From positions 931,246 to 995,245 of the forward strand of contig NW_003314269.1 of the NCBI RefSeq assembly GCF_000143415.4: a DNA stretch of 64,000 nucleotides. The letters run 5' to 3'. A model generated the notes under the pieces. That model was given only the letters and a program-made list of their open reading frames with translations, had not been told where the DNA came from and searched no databases. The DNA comes from Selaginella moellendorffii (Eukaryota > Streptophyta > Lycopodiopsida > Selaginellales > Selaginellaceae). Shown here in pieces: positions 1-12,451 of the stretch. How positions within the stretch are numbered: position 1 is the stretch's first letter; every line of letters starts with the position of its first letter. Both the position numbers and the translations under genes were made by a program.

Positions 1-2082
1 TTTTAGAATCTAAAAATAATTTTAATCACTTATAAATATAAATAAAATTAAGAAATTTTAAAAGAAAAGGCCATTCACAAGGAGAAAAATGTGATAAGAG
101 TTTTGATAGAATTCTCATAATACTGTTCATAGTATTTTCTTTTTAATATAAGAAATTTTCATTTATTTGGGAATTTTAAATATTTTCATTAAGAAAATAT
201 CAAACTAAAAAATGTTGGCATTTAAGTCATCAGATCAGGTTAACAAATACGAGAAAAAAATAAAAGCACTTGGGTTAGATATGGATTTAAGGGCTACAAA
301 GAAATCAGCAGTTCAAGAGCTTTCTTATTTGGATGGTTTGATGACAAATTAATCAATCAAGTTGATGAGATTCATGAGATTTGAAACAACTTAAGAGGTT
401 GCCCATAGAGAAGGAAGTAGGTGAGAAGCTATCTACCACACATTATAGTGTTATTGCTAATGCTACAAAGAAATATAGAGCTTTGTCAAGCATTGAAGTG
501 TTGTGAGGACTTCTTTCTTTTAGCTCCACATTCTTTGCTTGAATTCTTTGCTCAAGGATCAATGAGGGTGTTGTCAACAGGCTTTATGGTATATAATCAA
601 TAGTTGAAAGATTTAGGACCATAGTGTTGGGTCAAAGCAAACACTTATTCATTATTGTACTAGCCTACTGTCAAGGTCATGGGTTTCTCTTTTGTTTTAG
701 ACTAAGTGTAATTAATTAGTGGGGGATTAATAATATATGACCTTTATGGCAGTTATCCATTGTGAGGGGTGAAAACCCTTGTATCAATTGTGAAAAAAAA
801 AATACAAAAGAGGGTTTAATGGAAAGCAAAAAGCAAGTGGTGGTATGATGAAGAGCAATGATGACACTGCCAAAGAGGTTGGTGCCAAGGAGGACAAACT
901 TTTGGATGGCTATGGTAACAAATAACATTAGAATGTGAAAAGGCTCAAGTCCCTAGGTAGCAATGGTTTTTATGTGCTTTAGTGTTTGTAAAGTTCCCCT
1001 CCACACTAAAATAAACCTTACAAAAGGAAGACTAATCAAAGGTTTCTCTATGGTATGAAATGACATAACAAAGTATCTTATGACTTGAAGTTGGATCCAC
1101 CTTTTCTTATCACTGTAATAAAAAGTGACATTGTTTTTATTGTACAGTAGCATCAAAACGATTAAATAAGAAGAAATAATTTTTATTATAGCTTGAAACT
1201 ATAGCATCAATTTTAAATGGTTGGAAGCTATATTGTTGGGAATAAAATTAAATAATAAATTTAATTTCTAAGAAATAGGCTATTGCACCAAAAGCAGCAT
1301 GGGATATCTTGTAAACTGCAATAGAGTGAGCACCATATATAAAGCTCCTCATTACTAGCTTTGCCATCTTTGTTGTCTCCTCTCAATCATGATGCTACTA
1401 GTGTTAGAGAAGGGGGCAGGATTGGTGGCCAGGAAGGAAATATTGGTGGTCTTGTAACTCTACCACCTCTTAACTTTGTAGCATGTTTACTCTTTGTAAG
1501 AGAAAAAAAAATGAAGCCTTTAGAAGAGAAGAAAACATGGGCATAAGCTGGAGTGCAAACCTAAAGGACAGAGAAAAGAAAAAGAGGTTAACTTGTGAAA
1601 AAGTAAAATCAAAAAGCTTTGCTAAGCCAAAGCCACTCTCTTGGGTGAATATTCTTGATTTTGCAATGCATGGGTTAGCCTGCCCATGGGGTGATTGAGC
1701 ATGCAGCCATGGGTGCTAAAGGCCCAACCATAGCAGCTTGCCACAGCACTTGAACCTCCACATCCACTAGAGCTTGCTCAACCCAGCCATGGCAAGGATG
1801 GTGCTCAAGGCTGTCTAGATCCATGGCCTTAGTAGTGCTAGGCCATAGGAACCATAGCACTAGAAGCCTGGGAAAGCTATTGTATACATGCTAAAGATAC
1901 ATTGCCTAGCAAACAAATACCTTAAAAAAACCATTGAAAATTTTACAAAGTGTTGCTTGTATGTCTTTTATAAAGTAATGAATTTAATATAAAGAAACTT
2001 AAATTTTGATAATGTTAGATATATTAATGATAAATAGTCTATGAAATACATACATATAAATATATATATATATATATATATC

Positions 2083-2120
<38 letters not shown>

Positions 2121-4100
2121 CACAGAGACACAGAGAGAGATATATATATAGATGATATTTTTGTGTTAAATTCATTTTTCTGTTCAATTTCATAATTATT
2201 TTCTGTGTAAAATTTTAAAATGTGCTAGTTGCTATCTACTATATCAAGGCCAGACAAAAAATTATATATTTTATTTTATTTCATGATTTAATAGTTCTTA
2301 AGAGAATTATATCTCATCTACATCAAAAAGTATATTGTGTTTTAATTTTATAATACTGATTGAGAGAACTAAATATCATCCACATTAAAAATGATATTAT
2401 ATTCAACTTTGAAGCATATACAAAAATAAAATAAAAAAATGCCTAATCACTCATGCCTTACCCTTTACTTAGTCACCATTGCGAGCTTGCTGACAAGTTC
2501 CTAAGAACTCCGGCTCTTTTGTTTAAATATATGAGTATTAGTAAAACCCCTAGTTCTGTAATACATTTATTACACTATAACATTATCTATATTGAAACTA
2601 TTATGTTTTAATGTTAGATTAATCTTGAAAGAACCATTTGCCATACATTAAAATCTATATTGTCTTCCAGTTTGTATTACAAATAATACAGCACAACAAT
2701 ATCTATATTGAACATTCTATTTTATTCTAATCCTTATTATATGTAATACAAACTAGAAACTAGAATAAAACTAGAATAAAATATATTTTTCAATATAGAT
2801 AACATATAATTCTTAAGCATTATTCTCACCACAATATTATCTATATTAAAAAATATTATATTTCATTTTTAGAATAATTATTGAGAGAATCATATATTAG
2901 TCACAGTACTAGAATGATTTTTAAAATCATATATTAAATATATTTATAACTAGTTTCATAGCTATGCTTTGAGAAAATCACACATATATGTAAACTACAT
3001 GTATTCACCTAGTTTTATTTTTTTCAAACTATATGGTTTTTGTGAGAGTATTCATGAGCATGCTGTGAGAGATTGCATTTGAGCCCTGAAGTAGTTGTGT
3101 AGCAGAAATTTGATATGAGATTATGGGAAGGAAGGTGGCCTCTTCCACTCTTCATCTTACAATGACAATTCGGCCTGGCGATGGCAGTGCTCTGGGTGTA
3201 CTTGCATCCTCACGCATTTAAGTGAGCTAGAGAAGCAGATCCAAATGTTGGAACTCCAATTCCTGACAATGGGAGCTGAGAACAGCAAGACCAAGAGTGT
3301 GCTCAATCTGAGAAGAAGACCACACAGCAGTAGCTCATGCCAGGCAAATTCAGCATAGTGGCTGAAACCACAACCAATTTAGAGATCATCCCAAATAAGT
3401 CTGTCAACCTAGAGCTATAGAGGATCAAGCAGTTGGGGGATCAGAAACTATCTCATCTGTGGTTACTATTGCAGCAAGGAGAAGAAGAAAGAGACATGGT
3501 TACTACAGTCTAATTTCATGAACTTGATGAGTTTGCATTGTATTGATATGCATCACTATAACATCAACATTAGTAGGAAGAGTAATTACTTCAACATCAC
3601 ATCTGAAGTTCCCAACATTGTCCCAACTACTAGCTCTTTGCCTCAGCCTTTTTATGGGTGGGAATGTGAGAACTCATATGATATGAGCCTTTGCTTGCTG
3701 CGTAGTAGCAATAGGTCTTCTGCTCCCGTTATTGACTATGCCATGGACAGTAGTTTGCAGTTATGCCAACAAATACTCTAATCCCATGCAAACCACCCTT
3801 CCAAAGAGCTGAGTCACTACTATATAACACAACCCACTCAAAATCCAAGTTAAAATCGAAGTTACAGCTTTGGTGGATGGTTTTATGCCCCATGGGATGG
3901 GTCTATTAAACCCACGAGATGGCCCATTCTCCCATGGGATGCATGGCATCATGCCCGGGATAAAGATTATCCCTAGTAGATTTTGGAAAAGCATTAAGAA
4001 TATTCTATTTGGAAGGCAGCGGTATGCGTCTTTTACTTACAAATTGCAGTCCATAAAACCATTGCGTGCAACAATGCCTAGCAAATTATTATAAACATGT
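1..4100. other. AT-rich gene-poor island
   Basis: Strongly AT-rich sequence with long A and T runs and no reading frame resembling a known gene; the longest open frames are under 90 codons and look random. The base composition is unlike the GC-rich exons from 4.2 kb onward. Around 3,060-3,500 the sequence is less AT-rich and could be a decayed coding or transposon fragment; a short stretch near 3,225-3,300 would read as a heptad-like helix, but stops interrupt it. No terminal repeats or transposase motifs could be recognised. Confidence 0.6.
2056..2150. repeat. Compound microsatellite (TA)n-(TG)n-(TA)n
   Basis: A run of TA dinucleotides is followed by about eight TG units, another TA run, a short CA/GA-rich stretch and a final TA run. 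It is a simple compound microsatellite inside the AT-rich island and likely polymorphic in length. Confidence 0.95.
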
Positions 4101-4170
4101 TTCATATGGCAAGCTATTCTATGTGTGCCACTTGTAAGCTGGAAAATCTTCATTGTGCAACCTTTAATAC

Positions 4171-5445
4171 ATGATTTGGAAAATAGGTAAAGTAATGGGG
4201 AAACCTTTTATTGTTCTTGTTACTTGTAATTTGATGGTTGTATTGTGGGTGTCATGGAGTTTGATAAACGATGGAGATGTCATAAAACGCATGATAGCCT
4301 TTTCTAGCAGTCATCCAGTTATTCGATTACTCCCGCCCACGAGTTTCAAGGATCCACCGCTTCCCCAGGGCCATCCCTGCCTCAGATTCCAAAGTCCCTG
4401 TTGGTTTGGGAAGTGTCAGGTCTGCTACCTTCCAGTAGACCAAGCACTGAAAGCACTGCCCCCGAAAGGGATCTTCCCAGAACTTATTCTCTCGAAGCTT
4501 GCTTATCTCCACCGTGCAGACTCACGAAACTCCACACCATTTGGCGGAAGTTTCAGCCTTGAAGAGCGAGAGAGATCCTTCAAGATCCAAGAGTCGATGG
4601 AAGTTCCGTGTGGATTCACCAGGGCCGGAGTGGAGCCAGGGAGAGAGGGCTCCGGATTCGAGATCCAGGACGAGGCAGACATGGATTACCTCCGAGAATG
4701 CAGGGGAATCGTGGTGGCGTCCGCGATCTTTGGCAACTATGACGTGCTCAAGCCGCCCAAAAAGCTGAGCAGCACCAGCGCCAGGACGGTTTGATTCGCG
4801 ATGTTCGTCGACGTCGAGACGCTGGAATCTTTCCGGATCGAAGGAGCTCAAGCCGGGGCGTGGAGGACCATCCTCGTACGAAGCAACGCATATGAGGGAG
4901 ACAACCGATACAAGGGCAAGATTCCAAAGATGCTACTGCACAGGCTTGTCCCAAACGCGCGCTTCTCCATCTGGATCGACGCCAAGCTCCAGATGGTGGT
5001 GGATCCCATCCAGATCCTCGAGAGATTCCTGTGGAGGAGCAACGACACCATGGCCATCTCCAACCATTTCGAGCGCGCGGACGCGTTCCAGGAGGCCGAG
5101 GCCATCATCCGGGAGCGGAGGTACCACAGCAAGGCCAAGCTCGACGCCCAGATGGACTTCTACCGTACGCACGAGGGGCTCCTTCCGTATGATCGCGCCG
5201 CCAGGATGCCGCTGGTGAGCGACGTCCCCGAGAGCTGCGTGGTGCTGAGGGAGCACACGCCGCTCACCAATCTCTTCTCGTGCCTCTGGTTCAACGAGCT
5301 GGACAGGTTCACGCCGCGCGATCAGGTGAGCTTCGCGGTGGTGCGTGACAAGATCATCGCGCAAGTTCCGTGGCGGATCAACATGTTTGAGGATTGTGAG
5401 AGGCGGAACTTTGTGTGGACGATGCGGCACAAACGAGAGGACTGA
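4171..5445 (+). pseudogene. DUF616/TOD1-MUCI70-type glycosyltransferase-like gene with in-frame TGA
   Basis: One uninterrupted frame runs from 4,171 to the TAA/TGA stop at 5,443-5,445 except for a single TGA at 4,792-4,794. The N-terminus carries a hydrophobic segment (about residues 10-30; a second ATG at 4,195 sits just before it), typical of a Golgi type II membrane protein. Downstream are family-like blocks: IVVASAIFGNYDVLK just before the stop, then MFVD, KIPKMLLHRL, SIWIDAKLQ, ILERFLWR, DVPESCVVL and WFNELDRFTPRDQ, ending CERRNFVW. From family memory the position of the TGA is normally a cysteine (V-C-F before the MFVD block), so one base change TGC/TGT to TGA explains it. DUF616 proteins act in Golgi polysaccharide or ceramidase-linked functions. 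It may be a recent null allele, a pseudogene or a sequencing error. No intron is needed. Confidence 0.75.
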
Positions 5446-5600
5446 ATTCTTGTCACGAAATGGCAGCAGCGTTTTCGCTTTGAACGCTTTGATCGATTAA
5501 TTGGCTGCCATCTTTAAACCTCCATTAGGTGCTAAGTAGAAGTACTAACGTATATTTTCCTTTTATTTTGAGATTTAGGGTTCTAGCGGAGTAGCGAGCG

Positions 5601-7109
5601 ATGGCGGTGGAGAGCGACGATCCAGACGAGAACGCTGTCATTGACGCGCTGGGCAAGACTATGGCAGGGCTGGTCACGGTGGTAAGACAATGGTATTGTA
5701 TTGCTTCCAGGTTGTGATCGTTTTCTCTCTTTCTCCAGTCCCGCGCCAACGATGGGGTGGAATTCCTGGCAGAGCTGCTGGGAGTTTTAGCGCGAGGGCA
5801 TCTGTGCCAAGTGAGCTCCCTGGAGACGACCGAGTCCATAGTAGAAGATCTGGTCGAGTCTTTCTCGACAAGCTACTCGGATTTGAAGGAGAAACGCGGG
5901 GATCGGAGCTCCAGTGTGGAAGATCTCGGCGATCGGAGAAGCGGCGGCAGGATCTTTCGTGAGAGAGAGCGGGAAAGAGAAAGATCGAGCTCTCAGGTAA
6001 CAGCGAAGGACGGTGGCAAATGTCGGTGCTCGAAAGATTTCCAGCGATCAAGACGGGACTTCACAAGAGTTTCCCAGCAATCAGGGGCTCCAAGACCGGA
6101 GATCACGGATCCGGAGAAAGAGTCGATCGTGGAGGAGGATGGATTCGTGGAAGGGAAATCCCAAGAGCAGTACCATGAAGTGGAGGAAATGGAGTACTTC
6201 GTGGAGGAAGAGGAAGACTCCCGGGGAACGGAAGAGCTTGTGGCGTTTACCACTGGTAGCAGCGTCGCCATCTTTCAAGAGACGCTGATGGAGCAACGGC
6301 GAAGCAACTCTCTCAAGGAGATGGAGCTCGTCTGCGCGATGAGGGGCTTGAAGCTCAAGGAGCGAGAGCTGGACATGCAAGAAGCATCGATCGACATCGG
6401 CAAGGAGACGCTGGACGTGAACAAGAGCACACTCAAGTTCAACGTCTCCAAGGCTGGACGAGACGAAATGGCCGCCGCCTGTGCCGACTTTCGGAGCTCC
6501 ACGTCCGACTACTTCCTCGCGGGCTTGCTCATCATGTTCGCGTTCACGGCTTTCTGCGTGTGGAGAAACCTTCCAGAGTGGTTCTCGACGCTGAGAGACT
6601 CGTGTTCTGCGACTCCTGCTACTAAACAGGTTCGTGAGCTTTTGTTTTCCTCTCGTCTTTCGCTTGAACATTCGTTTTTCGTTTTCCAGGCATGGTATAA
6701 CTTCGTGGGATCTATCACGGGTAACACAAACTACTGGCTTTGCATCGCCAGAGGCAGCGCTGGAGCGATCCTTGGAGTGCTGCTGTGCCTGCTGCTGCTC
6801 TTCATCTGCAAGAAGACGCTCAGCTCCACGAAGCGCGCAATGCCGATGACCATCTTCATGGTTGGGGGCTCGTGTGTCGGCGTGGTCGGGAAAGAGATCG
6901 TCTACCTCTTGGGCGGACAGGGATGGAACTGGATGGTGGTGTGGCTGCTCTCGTGCCTCGTCCATGCTTGCACACACTTCTTCACCGAGTTCTTCATCAA
7001 GCTTCTCAGCAGGGGCAGAGTTGTGAAGATCCTCTTCCACTCTACTTTGGCGGTGGGATTGCCGCTCGGGGCTGGACTGGCAGGCTTTCCATCGGTGAGC
7101 TCATTTTGA
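5601..7109 (+). CDS. CPR5: CPR5-like nuclear membrane protein
   Basis: Exons 5,601-5,681 and 5,739-7,109; two further possible in-frame introns (5,997-6,044 and 6,630-6,689, both multiples of three and free of stops) would give 447 rather than 483 residues. The N-terminal half is acidic and disordered, followed by a charged coiled-coil (MRGLKLKERELDMQEASI) and a C-terminal domain with about five hydrophobic segments, beginning YFLAGLLIMFAFTAFC. The block MPMTIFMVGG...GKEIVYLLGGQGW matches the CPR5 C-terminal signature from memory. In Arabidopsis CPR5 is a nuclear-envelope/nuclear-pore membrane protein that restrains effector-triggered immunity and cell-cycle exit. The gene converges with the V-PPase gene, 335 bp between stops. 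The very C-terminus is short, and a last small exon cannot be excluded. Confidence 0.8.
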
Positions 7110-7444
7110 GCGTGGCTTGCTTGGTTTGTTCGATAGCGAAGATGGACTTGACGAGTCCAGGAAGGAATTATTTTGATCCTATCCTCTGATTGTTTCTCTT
7201 TGTATTGTTTGTGTTATCAAGTTTGTAGTTTACACAAAACCAAAGAGTTTACAATAAAACCGATACGTAATTTGATTTGATCTTAAAACTACAAATAGAA
7301 AAGAAATAAAGTGAAGAATAAGTTATTAAACATAACAATAGTAGTAGTCTTTTGGTCTTTTTTCGTAGATATCCTAGTACCCTGCAAAATGTTGGCTTTT
7401 CAGTATAGAGAAGATGATGCTAGCTTTCGTGCCTTTCGTCCTTC

Positions 7445-10248
7445 TCACAATCCAAGCCACTTGAACACGAAGCCACCGTGCCTGGCGAAGAATGGAGCAA
7501 ACACCAGGGACTCCACGGCCATGAGCTTGATCAAGATGTTTAGCGATGGCCCCGAGGTATCCTTGAGGGGATCGCCAACGGTATCTCCAATCACAGCAGC
7601 CTTATGAGCATCGGAGCCCTTCGGGCCGAGTTGCTTTGCGTGCTCAGAAGCTCCAGCCTGGAACAAAACAAATACAAAGCTCAGGGCTAGTCTACGTACC
7701 ATACAAACAGCTATCTTACTTCAATGTACTTCTTCGCATTGTCCCATGCTCCACCGGTGTTGGAGGCCGAAATGGCGATCTGGTAACGTCCAAGCAGGTA
7801 AGACAAAGAGAAGGAAACTACCAAAGAAAAAGTTGCGTAGTACCTGTACTCCAGAGACTAGAGCTCCGGCGAGAAGGCCCGAGAGTGTCTGGGGTCCAAA
7901 GAACCATCCCACGACGAGGGGAGTGACCATCACGAGAGCACCGGGGGGAATCATCTCCTTGATCGATGCATCGGTTGAGATCTTGACGCACGACTTGTAG
8001 TCGGGCTTGGCGCGCCCCTCCATGAGGCCTGGGATGTTTCGGAACTGAGAGCGGACTTCCTCCACCATAGCCAGTGCTGCCTTTCCAACGCTCTTCATTG
8101 TCATCGCCGAGAACCAGTACGGGAGCATGGCACCGAACAGCAGTCCAACAAACTCCTTTGGAGAAATAACGTCCACAGCTACGATTCCAGCTCTGCTCAC
8201 GAAAGCACCGAAGAGAGCAAGCGAGACGAGTGCCGCGGAACCAATCGCAAATCCCTGGACAATGAAACAGCATCAGAAAGAGGAAAGCGAGAAATAAAAG
8301 AGGAGTTTTTCTTGTCGAACCTTGCCAATGGCAGCTGTGGTGTTTCCTGCAGCATCCAGAGCATCGGTTCTCTCACGAATGCTGTGAGGGAATCCTGCCA
8401 TTTCGGCAATGCCTCCAGCATTGTCACTGATCGGACCGTAGGCATCGATTGCGAGTCCAGTGGCAATCGTACTCAGCATTCCAAGGGCCGCAACAGCAAT
8501 ACCATACATAGCAGCGAGAGTGTAGCTGAGGAAGATAGCCAGCGCAATAGCGATAACGGGAATAATCACGGACTTGTAACCCAGAGCCAGGCCAAAAATA
8601 ATGTTCGTGGCAGCTCCAGTCTTGCAGGAATCGGCAACGTCTTGGACGGGTCTGAAATAAACTACATTCAGACAAGTACACAAGAATCAATCAGTTACCT
8701 GTATGCATTGCTAGTAAAATACTCCGTGACGAAACCAATAATGAGACCAGCCCACAGTCCAGAACCAACACAGAAGAATAGTTGCCTGCAACGTGAAAGA
8801 ACTTAGTCCAAGACACTGAAGAAAATCTCAAATACGTACCACCACTTGACAATCTTTGGTTCATGGCCAACGACGTTGATGGTGAACTTAGCCGGCAATG
8901 CAATGTAGCACACGACGAAAATAGCGACGGTCATCAGGACAGTCGATATAATAAGCTGCTTCTTGAGAGAGGGCTCGATGTCCTTCACACCCTTCACCTC
9001 GAAAATGTCAGTGGCAAACAACGTTGTAATGAGGCAGACAACGATGCCAAAGGAACTGATAAGTAGCGGAAAGCTCATGGCAACGAAGTCCCTGTCGAGT
9101 CCGAACGAAGAGATGGATGAAACGACAAGCGCCGCACAGGACGACTCCGCAAAAGATCCAAACAGGTCAGCTCCCATTCCCGCAATATCACCCACGTTAT
9201 CCCCAACATTGTCAGCAATCACCTGAAAACCAGACACGCGCAACAATCAATACAGTAGTCCGAGCACAAACCAAATGAGTCAAAACTTACGGCAGGATTT
9301 CGTGGATCGTCCTCTGGAATGTTCTGCTCCACCTTTCCTACCAGGTCCGCACCAACATCAGCGGCCTTGGTATAAATACCGCCACCAACACGACCGAAGA
9401 GGGCCACCGAGGAACCTCCAAGACCATACCCGGCAATGGCCTCGTACAGGCCCTCCCAGTCGGATCCATAGAAGAGCTTGAAGAGAATGATAGCAATGAA
9501 GAGGACGAGCAAACCATTAGCGGCGAGTAAGAAACCCATCACCGAACCCGACCGGAATGCCACGATGAAAGCCTTGTTGACGCCTTTCCTGGCCTCGAGG
9601 GTGGTCCTCGCGTTGGCATAGGTGGCGATCTTCATCCCCAGGTAGCCGGAGAGTGTGGAGGTGAGGGCGCCCAGGATGAAGGCAATGGTGCTGAAGCCAG
9701 CATTGGCGACCGCGGAGGCGCATAGCTGCGAGGGGTCACTCTTGCAAGGGAGCTTTTTGGTGCTGAATCCTTCCACCGAGCTCAAGAAGACGAAGATGAA
9801 CGCCGAGAAGATGACCACAAACACGCCAAGGTAGCCATACTCGGTGAACAAAAAGGATTCGGCGCCTACGAGAGAAAAAAAAGGGAAAATTAGTCACAAC
9901 AATAGATCCCAGGAAGATCACCACAGATCTGGGAGGCAAGACCAGATATTCTTGGAGATTACATCCCAAGAAGGCGAGCCAAGAACATTGCGACAACGAA
10001 TCCCACTCACCTTCCGAGATGGCCTGCTGAATCTCGGCACATTTGGCCTCGGCGCCCTCGTCCCCGTCCTCCTCGTGGCTGAGCAGCGAGTCGTTGTAGC
10101 CATTGTTGGAGCTGACGCGCGTAGCGGCGCCGACCGAAACCCTCGACACGATGTACCACTGGAAGAGCGCGAACAGGATGCCAATGAGCGCCGCCACCGG
10201 GATCAAGATCTCGACCTGGAAGGCGCTAAGAATCGTGGCCGCCATCGC
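7445..10248 (-). CDS. AVP1: Vacuolar H+-pumping pyrophosphatase, type I (K+-dependent)
   Basis: Eight exons: 10248-10011, 9865-9291, 9222-8840, 8785-8699, 8651-8321, 8254-7844, 7779-7720, 7657-7445, all with GT-AG introns; they join in frame to 765 residues, close to the ~770 of plant AVP1. The enzyme hydrolyses cytosolic pyrophosphate and pumps protons across the tonoplast. Visible hallmarks are FQWYIVSRV in helix 1, [19 protein letters not shown], the substrate motif DVGADLVGK followed by [44 protein letters not shown] and [26 protein letters not shown] with Ala where type II enzymes have Lys marks the K+-dependent type. The start ATG at 10,248 immediately precedes the first membrane helix; an in-frame upstream ATG at 10,284 is unlikely. 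Expected multipass membrane protein (about 16 helices). Confidence 0.97.
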
Positions 10249-11358
10249 CACGAGCTTGGGAGGAAGAACCCCTAATAGTCTCAATGTGGAATACCAAGGA
10301 AAGAAGAAGAGAACCCCAAGCTATGAAAAAAGGGGCGGGCTCCCGGGTTAATTAACTTTTTTATATTATTCTAACAAGGCTGTTTTTAATCGGGCACCGC
10401 TAAAGTAAAAATCTAATTATGGGAAAGATCTAGCGGCTCTAATTCTGCCACGGTTGCAGATTGCCAAAAGTAAAATTTCATATTTATCCACTCGTGTTCG
10501 AGCCCCGAAATTTTAGGAGTCCGACGTGGCGACTATTTGTCCATGGCAACGAGAGGTAGACACTGGCCCTCCGCCAATCCACGCATTCTAGCATCCTATT
10601 GGTGCGCGCGCTACCTAGTAGTGATATATTGGAACTTATTTTAGCGGCCCTGCCAAACTGATATAAATCCCGCCAAATTTTCTTTTGAGTGGGGGCGGGA
10701 AGGATATACCCTTGGCACGATTCGCTGGGTAGCTGGCACCAGCTTTAGATTATTCCCGTCATGGCCTCCATGTTCTTCTTTACCCTTCTTGAGGCTCACG
10801 GTTCGAATCCCAGGGTGCGTGAGTGGAGGTGTGAATTATTGGCCTTTATCCAACCTTTATCTAGGAAGCCGCAGGCGAGCGCCCCATTTGCCAAATTCAG
10901 CGGTGGGCTGGTCAATTCGCCACGTCACTGCGCCAGCCTGGCGGACACGTGGCGGAAGGTGAGCGGTTGGCTCCCGCTTGTTGGCGTTGGTGGTGGTGAA
11001 GATAGCGAGCGAGCGCGCGAGCTAGCGATGGCTCTTTATTTAATCGCGTGATCCCGACAATGTACCACGCAAGAAACGTTGAGACGTCTCGAGTTCGAGG
11101 AAGAACTCACATCACATCTCTTTTGGCCTGCCAGTTCTCCAAATTATTGATAAGCTCTCTCTCTCTCTCCACACACACTTGGCTTTCTCTCTCTTATTTT
11201 TTCTTGAGACTCCTTTCCCCTCGCTCGCTCTCACTCGAATCGATGTTTTAAATACTCTGCTCGTGGTTTTGTCACAGCGAATCCTGGCTGCTAAATGCTG
11301 CCCATGTCCCCATCATGTTGTTATTTACAGGCGCGTCCTCTCGCACAGCAGCGATTTA
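10249..11358. other. Intergenic region upstream of V-PPase, downstream of ERH copy A
   Basis: No convincing gene. It should contain the V-PPase promoter and 5' leader (reading leftwards) and the 3' flank of the first ERH gene. There are CT-rich tracts near 11,155-11,235 and two short stretches resembling a tRNA T-loop (near 10,495 and 10,800) without the rest of a tRNA. Confidence 0.5.
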
Positions 11359-12274
11359 CTAGGCGGCTTGGCCGGCGAGCTTGCGGAGATGTTGGAAGGC
11401 GCGCAGTTTAATCCATTGCCGATCGTAAGGGATGTAGGCATTCACCTCGGTATCGTATCTGCATGGACAAGGAGAGATTGTCACGGTGGAACAATAAAAG
11501 AGAACACTTTTAAAGAAAGGAAATCGCAGGAACACAAGAAAGTTCTTTGGCTCGGGAGCGAGCCCAAACTCATGCAGCTAAAACGTAAACTTGAGCTATT
11601 GTCAAAGAGAGACCAGCTCGCGCAAGAGAAAATCAAATTAAGCAAAGCAAAGAAGTTCATGGAAGAAAGTCCTTTAGCTCAGTAGGAGCACAAACCCATG
11701 CAGCGAAAACTTAAACTTCATACCGATCGTTGAAAAGAAAGAGAGTCCACGCGAAAGTTGAAACCAAGGTTTCTTACGATCACATCTATTCTAAAGGATG
11801 ATCACGAGAAGAACTCAAAGCGCCACAAGATGAACGAAACTTACACGAGAGCGCTCATGTCCGGAAGCTCATCGATGAATCTATACAAATCCGCGACCTC
11901 GTACGTGATGTTTCGTATCGTGGGGTTCATGTCCTTGAGCTTCTTCTCGAACAAGCCGCAAATCCCTGCAACCAAAAGGAAGATTGGATAAAAAAAACAT
12001 TTTTTTTCTCGTCGCGAAAGAAAGAAGCTCACCATCCATGGCTTGCGTGACGCTCTCGTAATCCAGAAACGTCCGGCTCCCTCGCGCGGCGCTCGGCTGG
12101 TACAAGACGATCGTGTGCCTGCCACTTTGCTACAAACAAAGACAAACTTAAGAGACAATCACACAAATCGCTCTCGGCTAATCCACAGCGAGATTGATGA
12201 GCTCGCGCTGGGGTACGAATCGCGTCCCACAATCCAGCGCCCGGAGGAGCTACGCATTTCGATCGACGTACCAT
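11359..12274 (-). CDS. ERH: Enhancer of rudimentary homolog, copy A
   Basis: Four exons: 12274-12272 (start codon only), 12129-12033, 11965-11845 and 11458-11359, giving 106 residues, the normal family length. The protein begins MQSGRHTIVLYQ, then SRTFLDYESVTQAMDGICGL, NPTIRNITYEVADLYRF, DELPDMSALVYD and ends YDRQWIKLRAFQHLRK plus a short tail. ERH is a small conserved dimeric nuclear protein with roles in RNA processing (in fission yeast with Mmi1, in animals in miRNA processing); the plant role is less clear. The whole coding part of exon 1 is the ATG, immediately followed by a GT donor, as in the neighbouring copy. It lies in tandem with copy B 178 bp upstream and on the same strand, indicating local duplication. 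Confidence 0.92.
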
Positions 12275-12451
12275 TGCGTTGCGATCGCCAAGCGCGCGAT
12301 GGATCACCCTTGCCGCCCCACCTTCCCGAAAGAGACAAATCCCTAAATCCTATTCGCCTGGAAGGAGAGTATTTAAGCTAGACACCAAAGTTCTTGCTCT
12401 ATTCTTCTTTCTTCTAGATCATCATCAAAGAGGTCACGCGATTTTCTTCTT

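Noticed and set aside
421-603. 60-codon open frame in AT-rich island
   Set aside because: No similarity, AT-driven composition, no splice partners.
2056-2150. Possible functional regulatory repeat
   Set aside because: Simple microsatellite in gene-poor sequence with no adjacent gene start.
4792-4794. Selenocysteine recoding of the DUF616 TGA
   Set aside because: Land plants are thought to lack the selenocysteine machinery; no SECIS-like element was recognised.
10495-10510. TTCGAGCCCC, resembling a tRNA T-loop
   Set aside because: No A-box, anticodon arm or paired acceptor stem could be placed around it.
10795-10820. GGTTCGAATCCC, resembling a tRNA T-loop
   Set aside because: The T-stem does not pair and no upstream A-box at the right distance exists.
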